From the NCBI GenBank assembly GCA_030280995.1, contig JASXTE010000005.1:39262742-39326741 (forward strand): DNA of 64,000 nt, read 5' to 3'. This DNA comes from Hemileia vastatrix. Taxonomy: Eukaryota; Basidiomycota; Pucciniomycetes; Pucciniales; Zaghouaniaceae. Positions 11,280-21,924 of this stretch are shown here, piece after piece. Every line of letters begins with the position of its first letter. The first letter of the stretch is position 1. Both the position numbers and the translations under genes were made by a program. The notes under the pieces were generated by a model, which was not told where the DNA came from, made no database searches, and was given only the letters and a program-made list of their open reading frames with translations.

Positions 11280-12265
11280 GAAATATATCATGATTTCCTC
11301 AATGTTTTCTTAATCCGCAAGGCCAATAAGTTACCACCTCATCGACTCTACGACCATCAAATAGAGTTAATAGGTCCAGTACCTCCGGCAGGTCCTGTCT
11401 GTTCTTTGTCGAAGGACGAATCTCAAGTTCTTTAAGACTACATTGCAGAGAATGTAGCCAAAGGTTTCATCAGAGCCAGTAAATCTCCAACCAGCTCCCC
11501 TGTTCTTTTTGTAAAAAAAAAGACAGTAGTCTTAGGTTGTGTGTTGACTATAGAAAGCTCAACACAGTCACTAAGAAGAATGCATATCCTGTTCCTCCTA
11601 TGTCATTGCTTCTTACCCTTTTCAATGGTGCTAATTTCTTTTCTAAAATTGATCTTAGAGGCGCTTATAATCTTATTCGCATTGCAGAAGGTCATGAACC
11701 ACTGACTGCAATGCGCACTAGATTTGGTAGTTTTGAATATTTAGTTATGCCTTCTGGATTGTGTAACGCACCATTGACTATTCAAACCTTTGTCAATTAC
11801 ATCTTTCAAGATTTTTTCGAACAATTTGTTGTCCTCTATTTAGATGATATTTTAATTTTATCGAAGACACTAGATGAACATATTCATCATGTTTGACAGG
11901 TTCTAAATTGACTTCAAGATCACGGTCTCTACGCCAAGCACAATAAATGTGAATTCCACCTTAAATCAATCAATTTTTTGGGTTTTATGTTATCCACTGA
12001 TGATTTATTCATGGACAACAAAAAGGTCCAAAAAGTCCTTGAATGGCCTGAGCCCAAAACCGTTAAATCCCTCCAAGGATTTTTGGGCTTTGCAAGTTTC
12101 TATAAAAGATTTATTAAAGATTAATCTAAAACTATTTCCAATCTTACTTCTCTTCTTAGAAGAGATATTCCTTTTGTTTTTACTTCTACAGCACAAAAGG
12201 AATTTGAAGCATAGAAGACTGAATTTACCACAGCTCCAATTCTTCAACACTTTGATCCTTCTGCT
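11280..12265 (+). pseudogene. Element Y reverse transcriptase
   Basis: RT motifs are visible in pieces: [53 protein letters not shown], and the catalytic YLDD at 11837-11848. Stops interrupt it at 11894-11896 (TGA), near 11433 (TAA) and around 12122 and 12213. Several stops align with CAA or CGA-derived codons in Z. The product would be reverse transcriptase; this copy is dead. Confidence 0.85.
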
Positions 12266-13620
12266 TTGACAATAGTGGAGACAGATGCGAGCAATTATGC
12301 TATCGCAGGGGTCATTTCTCAATTAAATCCTGAAACAAAATTGTTTCATCCTGTTGCTTTTGAGTCACGTAAACTCATTTCAGTAGAATTAAATTATGAA
12401 ATTCATGACAAAGATCTTTTAGCTATTATTCATTGTCTTAAAAAATGGCGCTCTTTTCTTCTCAGCCTAGATAGTCCTTTTCAAATTCTTGCTGACCATG
12501 ATGCTTTGAAATACTTTATGTCTTCCAAAGTGTTAACTAGGCGTCAAGCCAGGTGGTCTGAATTTCCTTTTTCTATTTCCTATTGCCCTGGTAAGAACTG
12601 CATTGTCCCAGATATCCTGTCACATCGGGACAACGTTTACCCACAGCGGGGGGACGCATTTGCTGACAAGAACCCAGCAAATGTGAAATCAATTTTCAAC
12701 GAATCAGTGTTAACAACTCATCAACTTAATTCAATGACAATTCAATCATTTCAAAATCTATTATCCAACATCCTCAAAGCTCAGTCAAAGGACAACTATT
12801 TTTTAGGGTTAAAAGACAAAATACTCTTGAAGCAAGGGGCCAAAAGATTTAGTATTGAATCAGGTCTATTAGTTTTCAAAGGTAGAGTAGTCATACCCGA
12901 CAACAATGAAATAAAATTATGGATTTTCAATAGTCGACATGATTCTCCATTAGCTGGTTATTTTGGGGTTGAAAAAAACCTACAAGTTAATAGCGAGGGA
13001 TTTCTTCTGGCCAGGAATGACCAGAGAAATCAAGGCCTATATAAGAGCTTGTTACAAATGTAATAGGAATAAGGCTCCCCGTAACTGGAAGCATGGGTTG
13101 CTTCAACCGCTTCCTATTCCCTCTAAACCTTGGGAATCTTTATCGATGGATTTTATTTCTCAACTTCCTCTTTCTAATAATTTTGATGCTATATTAGTAA
13201 TAGTAGATAGATTTTCAAAGATGTCTATTTTTATTTAAACCACTACTACTGCCACAGCAGAAGATTTGTCAAAATTGTTCCTAGAACATGTATTTTCCAA
13301 ACATGGCTTACCTAATGATATTATTTCAAATAGAGGCTCATTGTTTGTATCCACATTCTGGACTCAACTGTGTTGACAACTCAATATCACAAGGAATCTC
13401 TCTGCGGCCTATCATCCTGAAACCGATGGGCAAACGGAAAGGGTCAACCAAATTCTCGAACAATAACTTCGAATGTATGTCAGTTACTACCAAGACGATT
13501 GGACCACATGGTTACCATTGGCCAAATTTGCTTATAATAACTCAACTCATTCTTAGACACGACAATCTCCTTTCGAAACTGTTTATGGAAGACATCCTCG
13601 ATTCAACTCAACCCACGTAG
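12266..13620 (+). pseudogene. Element Y RNase H and integrase
   Basis: RNase H begins IVETDASNYAIAGVIS and continues through AVELNYEIHDK-like and LLAIIHCLKKW sequence. The integrase finger and core follow: NSRHDSPLAGYFGVEK, a frameshift near 12980, then CYKCNRNKAP, SMDFISQLPL (first catalytic Asp kept), a stop near 13236, and QTDG-region sequence in another frame. The whole aligns with Z without large gaps. It is broken by at least two frameshifts and several stops. Confidence 0.85.
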
Positions 13621-14193
13621 GAACTAGTCATCCTGCGGAACATTATCTTCAAACAATATCACAACTCCAAGAGGAACTTAAATCAAGTTTGGAATTAGCT
13701 ATTCAAAGGTACAAGGAACAGGCCGACAAACATCAACAATCTGCTCCTTCTTTTAAACCAGGCAACAAAGTATGGCTCGATGCACAAAACATTTGAACGA
13801 CTTGACCATCAAAGAAACTAGCTGAAAAGCGCTTGCGACCATTCAAAATTGACTCTGAAGTCTCTAAAACTGCATTTTGACTCAAGCTACCTCCTAAATG
13901 GCAGGCTATTCACCCTGTTTTCCACGTATCTCTCCTGGAACTGGCTTGAGAAACATACCCGGGCAAGAACCAACCTCCTCCGGAGTGGTCAAAGTAGAAG
14001 ACCATCTAGAGTGGGAAGTAAGCTGTATCCTTGATTCAAGAATGCGCAAGGGGAAACTTCAATACCTCGTGGAATAGGAAGGCTTCCTCGATGAATCAGA
14101 CAAAACATCCTGGGAACCAGCCATCAATGTTTCTAACGCCCCTGAACTCCTAAAATCTTTTCATCTTGAATATCCTTTAAAAGCAAAACCTTA
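13621..14193 (+). pseudogene. Element Y integrase C-terminus and chromodomain
   Basis: After GPF-region remnants (FKPGNKVWLDAQNI) the end reads WEVSCILDSRMRKGKLQYLV, a TAG in place of Trp, then EGFLDESDKTSWEPAINVSN, a chromodomain. Chromodomains on integrases steer insertion toward marked chromatin in chromoviruses (family knowledge). The last codon TAA is near 14191-14193. Confidence 0.8.
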
Positions 14194-14199
14194 AAACTC

Positions 14200-15030
14200 T
14201 CTTTTTTTCTTTTCTTTCTCTTTTTCCTTCTTCTCTTGAAAATCTAAAATATCTCTACCTCTAAAATTTCCATATTCTTTTTTTTCTTTTCTTCTTTCTT
14301 CTTTTTTCTTTCAAAATTTTTTCAACCTTCTTTAAAATAAATAAATTAAATTAAATTAAAGTAAAAATTAAATTAAATTAAAAATTAAAATTAAAACAAA
14401 ATAAAGAAAAAATTCATAAAAACTTCTAAAATTTCTTTAAAATTTCTTTTCTTTTCTTTTCAAATTTTCTACCTACATTCTTTCCTTAAAAAATTCTTTT
14501 CCTCAAACTATCAAAATTTTTCACAAGCACAACACAACAATCCTTCTCGAATTTCACTTCAACCTCTAAATCTCTCTTATAAAATTTCTTCGAACAATTA
14601 CTTCTTTCTTTCAAATTCTTTTTTTTAAAAAAAAAATTATTTCTTCTCTTCTTTTTCTTTTTTCTTTTCAAATAACTAAAATTCCTCAAAACTTCAATAA
14701 ATAAACTTTCATAAATAAAAATTTTTTCTTTCATTAAATTTTCATTTCCAATAAAATTATTTCAATCAACTATTTCTTTTTTCCTACTTAAATTTTTTTC
14801 TTTTTAAAATTTAAACTAAAACTCCTTCAATTAAAAATTCTTTCTTTTCTTCTTTAAAAATTTAAAACAAAATTTTATTTAAATTTTTTCTTTCTTTTTT
14901 TTCTTTTTCTCTCAAAATCTTTTAAAATAAATATTAAAATTTTAAATTAAAACAACAAAATAAAATAAATAAATACAAATTGTTTCTACTTTTCTTTTCC
15001 TCTTTCTTTCTTTTCCTTTCTCCTTCCATT
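14200..15030. other. Low-complexity T/C- and A-rich spacer, no gene
   Basis: Pyrimidine-rich (TTTCTTTTC) and AT-rich tracts fill the space between the convergent 3' ends of pol (plus strand) and the antisense gene (minus strand). The homologous Z region (40263-41200) is similar. Open frames here, such as 14486-14734 (-), are compositional. Confidence 0.7.
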
Positions 15031-16047
15031 TTAAATTTTCTCCTTTATTTTCTCTTGAGCCAATCCCTTCATCTTCTCCAAAATCACCCTTATCTCCTTC
15101 CTACATTTTTCAAAAACCTCCTCCTCTCCTACTGGTACCACTTCCCTAATTTCCAGTAGTTCTTGGGCCACATTGAAGGAAGCAGCATCAATAATCTTAT
15201 TGACTTCACCACTTAAATCTTCAATAAACCTAGCTCGTTGACCCTGGCGAGGTTTCTTCGACCATACCTGGTCAAGAGTTTCTTCATTATGCTCCCTCGA
15301 GGCAATCACTGGTAACTGTTCTTTGGTAGGGATCAACGGCACCACTTCCACAGCAGTTGTTTACACAATAGGAGCTCCCACACTCAAGGCTTCCACCATA
15401 GGGGCTTCCGCAATGACATCTAAACTCTAAATCATATGGTCATCAGTATATATTTCTTTGGAAAATAAAATTAAAGTAAAATAAAATCAAATCAAATTTA
15501 CTTCAAACATCGAATCAGCCTCTAGAAATAAATTTGATGTGACTCCCACTTCCACTTCCTTCTCTTCCTCATCTTCTTCGATGACTATTCGCCGTTTTTT
15601 TGGTGTCCGCCTTGAAATGGGGACTTCCTCTTCATCTTCCTCCACCAACTCATCCACCTCCTCTTCTACCCTTTGTTTACCCATGGCTGGAGTTACCCAG
15701 GATGATGTATTTTCCTCGAATTCCTCCTCAGCTGCTTCTGATTGGTCATCCCCAATCAACACATCCCATATGTCTTTAACCACTTCTTTTGTCGTCGGTA
15801 TTACCCAATATTTAGTCTTGGTAAACCTTTGTTCAATGTCTGAATTTTTTGCTAAAACATCACACGCCACCCGTCTCCATCGGCAAAACTCGCATTTCTG
15901 GCAAGGACCTCGAGTAGCTGTGCTTTCCACACAGAAGTATTCCATTGATTCACAAGCCGTGCATGCTTGGGAATACTGTCGAGTAACAAGCCCACCATCC
16001 GCTTTGGAGTGAGGAGGCGTGGGAGCTGGAGTAGGACAAGTTGACAT
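15031..16047 (-). CDS. Antisense Zn2Cys6-like gene of element Y (two exons)
   Basis: A gene on the strand opposite pol, next to the 3' LTR. Exon 1 is 16047-15502, a 75-bp GT..AG intron spans 15501-15427, and exon 2 is 15426-15031, 313 codons in total. The start MSTCPTPAPTPPH is Pro-rich. Cysteines 29, 32, 39, 52, 55 and 62 have C-x2-C-x6-C-x12-C-x2-C-x6-C spacing, as in fungal zinc-cluster DNA-binding proteins; the last half reads CEFCRWRRVAC. An acidic stretch and an NLS-like SRRTPKKRR follow. Exon 2 is helical and charged (LDQVWSKKPRQGQRARF, EEEVFEKCRKEIRVILEKM). One in-frame TAA (15361-15363) lies early in exon 2. The Z copy aligns over the whole gene. A DNA-binding or regulatory role is inference from cysteine spacing only. 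Confidence 0.7.
15427..15501 (-). other. Intron of the antisense gene in element Y
   Basis: 75 bp, GTAAAT at the donor, a TACTGAT branch-like motif, TTTAG at the acceptor. Removal keeps the frame (MFE then SLDVIAEAP), matching the Z gene after its own intron is removed. Confidence 0.65.
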
Positions 16048-16129
16048 AATAATAATAAATGGATAAACAAGAATTAAATTAAGGGAAACTAGTGTGGGAA
16101 GTGTATGTCTCACGCTCAACGGAGCTTGC

Positions 16130-16139
16130 GTTTTTATAC
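16130..16139 (-). promoter_or_regulatory. TATA box of the antisense gene in element Y
   Basis: Minus strand GTATAAAAAC, about 85 bases upstream of the ATG at 16047 and about 10 bases inside the 3' LTR edge (16149). The same motif stands at the same place in Z. Confidence 0.6.
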
Positions 16140-16148
16140 CTGGGCATC

Positions 16149-16958
16149 TGTCACATTCCATGTGACACTTGAGGCAAAAGTAGCTCATTAAATCAATAAA
16201 ATAGAAGTCTAAATCCATACTTGAAGCGCAGAAAGCAATTCTACATAGCAACTGTTACTTTCCTTTGTGTAATTTCTATTCAACCACGCTAGTCTAAACT
16301 CTAAATCTAAATTAGTCAATCTCTCAATAGTGTGTCTCAGTCTTTTCCTCAATAAGTGACGCACAGCGCAATAGTCAATGTAATGGTGCACTAAAAGGTT
16401 TATTAAATGTCTGTGAATTATTAAAAGGGGTAGTGAGCATGGACGGAATGGATAGTGGAGGATTAAAGGGTTAACAGATGTTGGTGAGGAGGGTGCAGGT
16501 GTAATGGATGTATTTTTTAATGGTCTGTGGTGTGTGGAATAGTGGATGGGTATGAGTTCAATGCGAGGAGAAGTAAAGGATATAAAAGGGGTTGGGTTTT
16601 CGGTTCGACATTCTTTAGAATTAAATTATAAAACGTATATATAGTTAATAGTGGTAAAGCTTTAGCTTAAATCATTATTATTGTATCTTTCCTTATTTTC
16701 TCAGTAATCATTTCTAAATCCTAAATATTTGATTATTGAGTTTCCAACCCTTTGTGAGATTTTAAGAATTTCAATATTACCTTTAAAATATATTAGAATT
16801 CTCCTCAAACATATCTCAAAGCAGTAGTTCTTCCTTTGAGTCATCTTTGAATCACTTCGTCAAAAATTTCCTCTGTTTCTTGATGAAGTTTCTAAACTCC
16901 TATCTCCATCTCACTTCCAGGAACACCCTTGACCTTGTGCATAGGTTGTCCGGTGACA
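16149..16958 (+). repeat. 3' LTR of element Y (810 bp), with promoter motifs
   Basis: TGTCACATTCC...CGGTGACA. It contains GGATATAAAAGGGG near 16577, then AGAATTAAATTATA at 16618-16631 about 35 bases on, the likely RNA start and self-primer. No purine tract precedes it: the bases before it are GCGTTTTTATACCTGGGCATC-like, the antisense promoter. Confidence 0.85.
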
Positions 16959-16963
16959 AAAGT

Positions 16964-18010
16964 TATAACTTTTTTTGGGTTATTGTGCACAGATTGACAA
17001 AAATGTTTAAATTTATCCCTACTCACAAGGATGTTTCCACTAAAGAATTAGCTTTCTTATGGTGGTCTCATATGTTTAATACTGCTGGTTCTCCTAAAGC
17101 CATAATCTCTGACATAGACCCTAAATTTACTTCTGAATTTTGGATGTCTCTGATGGATGTTTGTGGTTGTGATCTGAATCTTTCTACTGCTAATCACCCT
17201 CAGACTGATGGATTAGATGAAAGAATGATTCAGACTTTAGAGGACATGATAAGAAGGTATTGTGCCTTAGGCCTTAAGTATAAAGACAATTACATATTCA
17301 CTCATGATTGGGTTACATTACTTCCTGGGTTGGAATTTGCTTATAATAGCACTGTTCATTCTGTTACTCAAAGAAAGCCTTTTGAGCTCTGGCTTGGATA
17401 TGTTCCAAATACTTCTGTTTAAATTATCAATAATAAAATACCTAAATTGGATTTAAATCCTGGTGTAAAATAATTTCTTCAAATGCAACAAATTGGCAGA
17501 AGTCATGCTCAAAAATGTATTGAAAAATCTTTTGAATATGAGAAGATAAGATGGGACAAATCCCATAAAGAATACACTTTAAAAAAGGGTGATGAAGTGT
17601 TTATTTCTACAGTCCACTTCAATTTACAAGGTAATAAAAAATTGAAGGACCCATTTGTTGGTCCATTTGTTGTCAGAAGAATGATTGGAGATAATTCAGT
17701 TGAAGTTATTTTGTATTCTCCATATGACAGAAAACATCCTGTTTTTCCAATATCTCTTTTGAAAACTTACACATCCAATAGTAATTTATTTCCAAAAAGG
17801 AGGGGAAGACCAAAGAAAACCCCTAATGAAATCACTGAGACAGCAGAAATTGATAAGATTCTGAATGACAGAATAGTCACTGCTGAAAAAGGTACAGAAT
17901 ATTTATTGAGATTCAAGAATAAATCATCTGAATATGATTCTTGCATACCTGGGAAGGAGATATCTAATCTTCCTACTCTACTAAAGAAGTATAAAAAGAA
18001 AAAATCATAA
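16964..18010 (+). pseudogene. Element X integrase C-part with GPF module, AT-hook and chromodomain
   Basis: The integrase resumes after Y as NFFWVIVHRLTKMFKFIPTH. The second catalytic Asp (IISDIDPKFTSEFW) and the Glu (QTDGLDERMIQ) are present. A TAA (17420-17422) and a second stop near 17471 break it. The C-part has the GPF module (KDPFVGPFVVRRM), then KRRGRPKK, an AT-hook core, and a chromodomain-like end (IDKILNDRIV ... GTEYLLRFKNKSSEYDSC) in which the usual Trp residues are absent. The stop at 18008-18010 is the natural end. Confidence 0.8.
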
Positions 18011-18034
18011 CATTTTTTTTATATTGTTTTTTTA

Positions 18035-18045
18035 GAGTGAGGGAA
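18035..18045 (+). other. Polypurine tract of element X
   Basis: AGAGTGAGGGA directly precedes the TGTCAGCC LTR start. Such tracts prime plus-strand cDNA synthesis. Confidence 0.65.
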
Positions 18046-19339
18046 TGTCAGCCAGGCTACTAGACTTATCCAGTAAAATAATTAATTATCTTACTGAGAT
18101 GAAGCCACACCTTTTTTTTAATTCTAATTAATAATTAATTATCTATTATTTACTAATGTATTTGTCAGCCTAAATATCCTTAGGACTGAGTATTTCTTAT
18201 GCTTAAAATAAGATAACCTTAAGTAGATTAAGCTTATATCTTAAAAATAAGGTTAAAATAATAATATATATTATTTCATTATATATATATATAATTATTA
18301 TTCTATTATATAATTTATAATAGTTTAAATAGCTTATCCATGGCCTAATAATACTTATTAAGGTGTTAATGGAGTCATAATATACTTATCTTAAGTAATA
18401 TGAAGTAATTATTGACATACATAAGCTTATATGTATACATAAATCTCATATTCAGTGAAATATGCAGTATATTATGTATATTTAGGTATATAAGTGGGTT
18501 TTAGCCCCTTAATAGCCTATAACCTTTGTTTTTCTGCTTATTTTAGGTCATATGGACGAAATCAGTGAACTCACAATGCCTACAGAAGCATAGACACCTA
18601 TATCAGGCGCATACACCCAGTTTGGACAACTAAAATTACTTCCTTGGATGGTTATTCACGGATTTATGGGTTGGAAGGATGTTTCTGGGTTAATATGGAT
18701 GCTTGGGGATGTTATTGGGGGCTTGGAAATTTTATTTGTTTCCTTTATATGCTTTTAGTTTCATTAAATCTCTTTTTGATTATTTATTTTACCTGTTTCT
18801 TTATGGTATCCGCTTTTATCTGGGTTTTCTATTTATGGTTTGGATCAGTGTTATTATTAATAGTGATGGAGGGTCCTTACTGGAGGTCTGGGTGTTGAAA
18901 CTGCTTGAAGTGGACGCCATGGGGAGGTGATGGGCCCTCACAGTGCTGTAATTGCCGGGGATAGCAGTGACATCATCTGGATTGAAGGTCTGTGCACTCC
19001 AGTGGATTTGGGTATAAGTAAGGAGGGATTTCAACGGTTTATTATCATCATTCAATTATTAAGATTCAAACAACCACTACAATACAATTATTAGCATTCA
19101 GAAATATATTATAAAGCCATTATAAATTGATATTATCTTTATATAAGTTATAACTATATTTTATTCTTCTATTTTCCACCACTAGCACGCATTTAAATCC
19201 AAGTATTGTGAGTTTTATTTGAGTATAACTATTCTATTAGTCTTCCCCTGAGGTTTAATCACTAAATCATTTATCAATAAGTAGTAGGACCATAAAAAAA
19301 TACTATTATATCATACTCATATACTAGACTATACTGACA
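18046..19339 (+). repeat. 3' LTR of element X (about 1.3 kb)
   Basis: Starts TGTCAGCCAGG after the purine tract and is proposed to end ATACTGACA at 19339, giving TGTCAG/CTGACA inverted ends. AGGTATATAAGTGGG near 18484 is a TATA candidate. Only one copy is in the window, so the right end rests on the inverted ends alone. Short open frames at 18644-18930 and on the minus strand are not convincing genes. Confidence 0.6.
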
Positions 19340-20030
19340 GTATTACTTACAATTAACTAGCTAAGTACAATAAGTAAATTTAGTAATTAATAAAAATTAA
19401 TAAATGTCCCGTATATTTTTACTCCCTAACACCATGCTCAATAATAAAGTTGAAAAGGGAATAAAAATATTATTAAAATATTAAAAATCTAAAAAATTCA
19501 AATTTCTTTATTAAGAAATTTAAGATTCAGTTAAAATAACATTCTAAATAAAATGTTCTATACTAAGTGTGACAATCTAAGGGAACTCAAGATTTATATC
19601 AAATAAATATGATACCTTTTAATGACACATCATTTTAGTATATCTTTTTTTATATTCACATACTCTCTTTTCAATAAGTTTTTTCTCTCACACTCTCTTA
19701 TTGGATGTTGTTAACTCTGTGTGTTATCTCTCACCCTTTGCCTATAAAAGGCCCTCTCCTTTTGTACTTTTGAAACTCATTCTTTTTTACTTAGCATTTT
19801 TATAATATATCTATTAGATACAATACTTATTACTATTTTTTATAAGTTTAGTATTTACATTACCATAATTTTAAAATATAAATCATAATAATATTTCAAA
19901 CCCCTACCTCTTATATATTGAGTAAATTTATCAAAAGAAATTTAACTACTTAACTTGACTTTAAAAGCACAATATTCCACTTAAATGCCCCATTGGACCT
20001 CCAATTGAACCTTCTAGACAAAAAGACCCA
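19340..20030. other. AT-rich DNA without recognised features
   Basis: No open frame or repeat of note. CCTATAAAAGGCCC near 19740 is TATA-like but no gene follows it. Confidence 0.5.
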
Positions 20031-20125
20031 TTGAAAGCGTTCCAGCTGCCTCTAGGTGGGCCTCCCAATGTTGGGCAAACCCCCTGCCTTGGTGCTAAGA
20101 GGCTGGGAAGCGCTTCTCTTTTTTT
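20031..20125 (+). repeat. GC-rich LTR fragment, A-type core
   Basis: The stretch ..CCCAATGTTGGGC...GGTGCTAAGAGGCTGGGAAGCG matches the GC-rich core of the A-type LTRs at 32650-32740 and 61335-61410 (AATGTTGGGCGGCC, GAAGGTTGGGGAGTGCTTCTGG). The flanks do not match, so this is a scrap of a related LTR. Confidence 0.55.
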
Positions 20126-20449
20126 TGAATGGCTCATTGGTTTTCTTTCACCAGCTCAACATGAAATCAAATATTTTGTCAGTGTTTTTTTTATTCATCA
20201 CTCATATCCTTTTCAACCTCTCCTTAAACATCCGTCAAATATTTTCAATTCCTCTATTTCATTCTTCTATTTCTCATCTCATCTCTCCAGGTAAGTCATT
20301 CTTTTCCTTATTTTTGATTTTTTTTCTTGCTAATAATTTATTTTTTCTCTTTTTTTGTTTGGCTTTTTTTTCCTTTTTTTTGTCCTGTAAGTGTATTTTC
20401 TTTGGTTTTCAAGGTTAGACGAATTTTGTTTTTTGTTCTATCTTTTTTT

Positions 20450-21275
20450 TTCTTTTTTTTCACCCTCCATCATCCCCCTTTTCCCCCTCCTTGTCTGACT
20501 CCATACCCTCCTTTCTCCCCTTCTTGGCCACCTCAAGTCCCCTCCCTCCTTGTCTTCCTCCATACCCCCCTTTCTCCCCTTCTTGCCCACTTCAATTGCC
20601 CCTTTAATCCCTCCTTGTCCACCTCAACCCCCCCTTTACCCCCTCCTTTCCTGCCTCAAACTCCCCCACTTTTCCCCCTTTACCACCTCCTTGTCCCCCT
20701 CAAGCCCCCCCTTTACCCCCTCCTTGGCCCCCTCAAGCCCCCTCAATCCCCCCTCAAATCACCTCTCATACCACTCCACACACCCCCCCCCCACCACCTA
20801 CTTATCAAATTGTTACCAATTCAATAAGTTAGGTGTAGGGAGGGGTTCGGAGGGGTTCAAGGGGGGGTTGAGGTGGGTCTGAGGGGGTAAAGGGGGGCTT
20901 AAGGGGGTCAAGGAAGGGGTAAAGGGGGGCTTGAGGGGGCCACGGAGGCAGTAAAGGGGGGTAAAGGGGGGTAAAGGGGGTAAAGGGGGGGTTGAGGCAG
21001 CTAAGGAGAGGTTAAAGGGGGGTAAAGGAAGGGTAAAGAAGGGGTAAAGAAGGGGTAAAGAAGGGGTAAAGGGGGGAGGTTGAGGCAACTAAGGAGAGGT
21101 TTAAGGGGGGTAAAGGAAGGGTAAAGAAGGGGTAAAGGGGGGTTTGAGGCGACTAAGGAGAGGTTAAAGGGGGTAAAGAAGGGTAAAGAAGGGGTAAAGA
21201 AGGGGCAAAGAAGGGATAAAGGTGGGTAAAGGGAGGGTAAAGGGGGACTAAGGGGGGGTGGAGGTGGGCAAGGAG
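20450..21275. repeat. Homopyrimidine then homopurine inverted-repeat block
   Basis: 20455-20800 is C/T-rich with repeats of CCCCCTTTACCCCCTCCTT; 20820-21270 is G/A-rich with GGGGTAAAGGGGGG and AAGGGGTAAAG repeats. The two arms are approximate reverse complements around about 20815, and inside the right arm short units (GGTAAAGAAGG, 12-15 bp) repeat in tandem. Long Pro/Ser-rich open frames across it are compositional. Confidence 0.85.
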
Positions 21276-21299
21276 GGCATTTTGAAGAAAAAAAAGACT

Positions 21300-21920
21300 A
21301 ATCTCTGATTTTTATTTTTTTTTACAGAATTTATTTTCTTTCCCTTAGTTTCTGGACATTTCCCCCTGTTTCCAAAATAATTCAGGTAATTTAATTTTTT
21401 ATATTTGTGTTTGTTTTTTCAAATAATTAATTATTTTGAAATTTACTGAAATCAATTTTTTTTATTTATATTTTAACATAATGGATTGAATGATATCAAG
21501 AAGTATTTCCAATAGCAGGTAAGTAATTTTTATTTATTTATTTATTTTTAATTTAAATTCTCTGAATTTATTTTAATTTTTCTTTATCTACTCTTTTTTT
21601 TTTGGGCGATTTTGTTTTACCTTGTATTTATATTATAATTCAGGTTTTTATTTTGAAATTTTATTTTTTTCAAAATTATTTACTGATTTTTTGCAACTAA
21701 TTTTATTTGTTTTTTTCTTATCAAAAATTTTTTTTTCTTTTCAATTATTTTACTGATAAATTTTTATTGTTGTGGTTTTTTTTATTTTTTTATTTTTTTA
21801 TTTTTTTATTTTTAATTTTTTGGTTTTATCATTTTTTTTCCAGGAAGTTACTACGGAAAATTTAACTCTCTCATCTTCATTATCATAAATTTCTTCTGAA
21901 TCATCTTTCTCGTCACTTTC
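21300..21920. other. T-rich spacer with TTTTTTATTTTTT runs
   Basis: Low-complexity T-rich sequence upstream of the oxygenase relic. No gene or promoter could be assigned. Confidence 0.5.
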
Positions 21921-21924
21921 TTCC

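Larger units (their letters stand above)
9748..16958 (+). mobile_element. Element Y, self-priming chromovirus with gag deletion, nested in X
   Basis: Y has LTRs at 9748-10555 and 16149-16958, a self-complementary primer site, a gag-protease fusion with most of gag deleted, RT, RNase H, integrase and chromodomain on the plus strand, and an antisense gene (16047-15031) next to the 3' LTR. It is the same family as Z. Multiple stops and frameshifts in pol show it is inactive. Confidence 0.9.
4230..19339 (+). mobile_element. Element X, chromovirus-type Ty3/gypsy, interrupted by element Y
   Basis: Gene order is leader repeats, two coiled-coil gag ORFs, gag core with zinc knuckle, protease, RT, RNase H, integrase N-part, then element Y (9748-16958), integrase C-part with chromodomain, purine tract, and 3' LTR (18046-19339). 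Joining the sequence across Y restores integrase codons without a frameshift. No 5' LTR matching the 3' LTR was found before 4230, so the left boundary is uncertain and X is probably 5' truncated. Confidence 0.8.

Noticed and set aside
15539..16012. Ser/Thr-rich plus-strand open frame of 157 codons
   Set aside because: It is the shadow of the antisense gene exon 1 and has no start context or motif; the equivalent frame is not open in Z.
18644..18930. Hydrophobic open frames inside the X LTR, possibly membrane proteins
   Set aside because: Composition-driven Phe/Leu/Trp-rich reading in T-rich DNA, overlapping in two frames, within an LTR.
20327..20882. Long Pro/Ser-rich open frames
   Set aside because: They follow from the C/T-rich repeat composition; frames change freely and no domain is visible.
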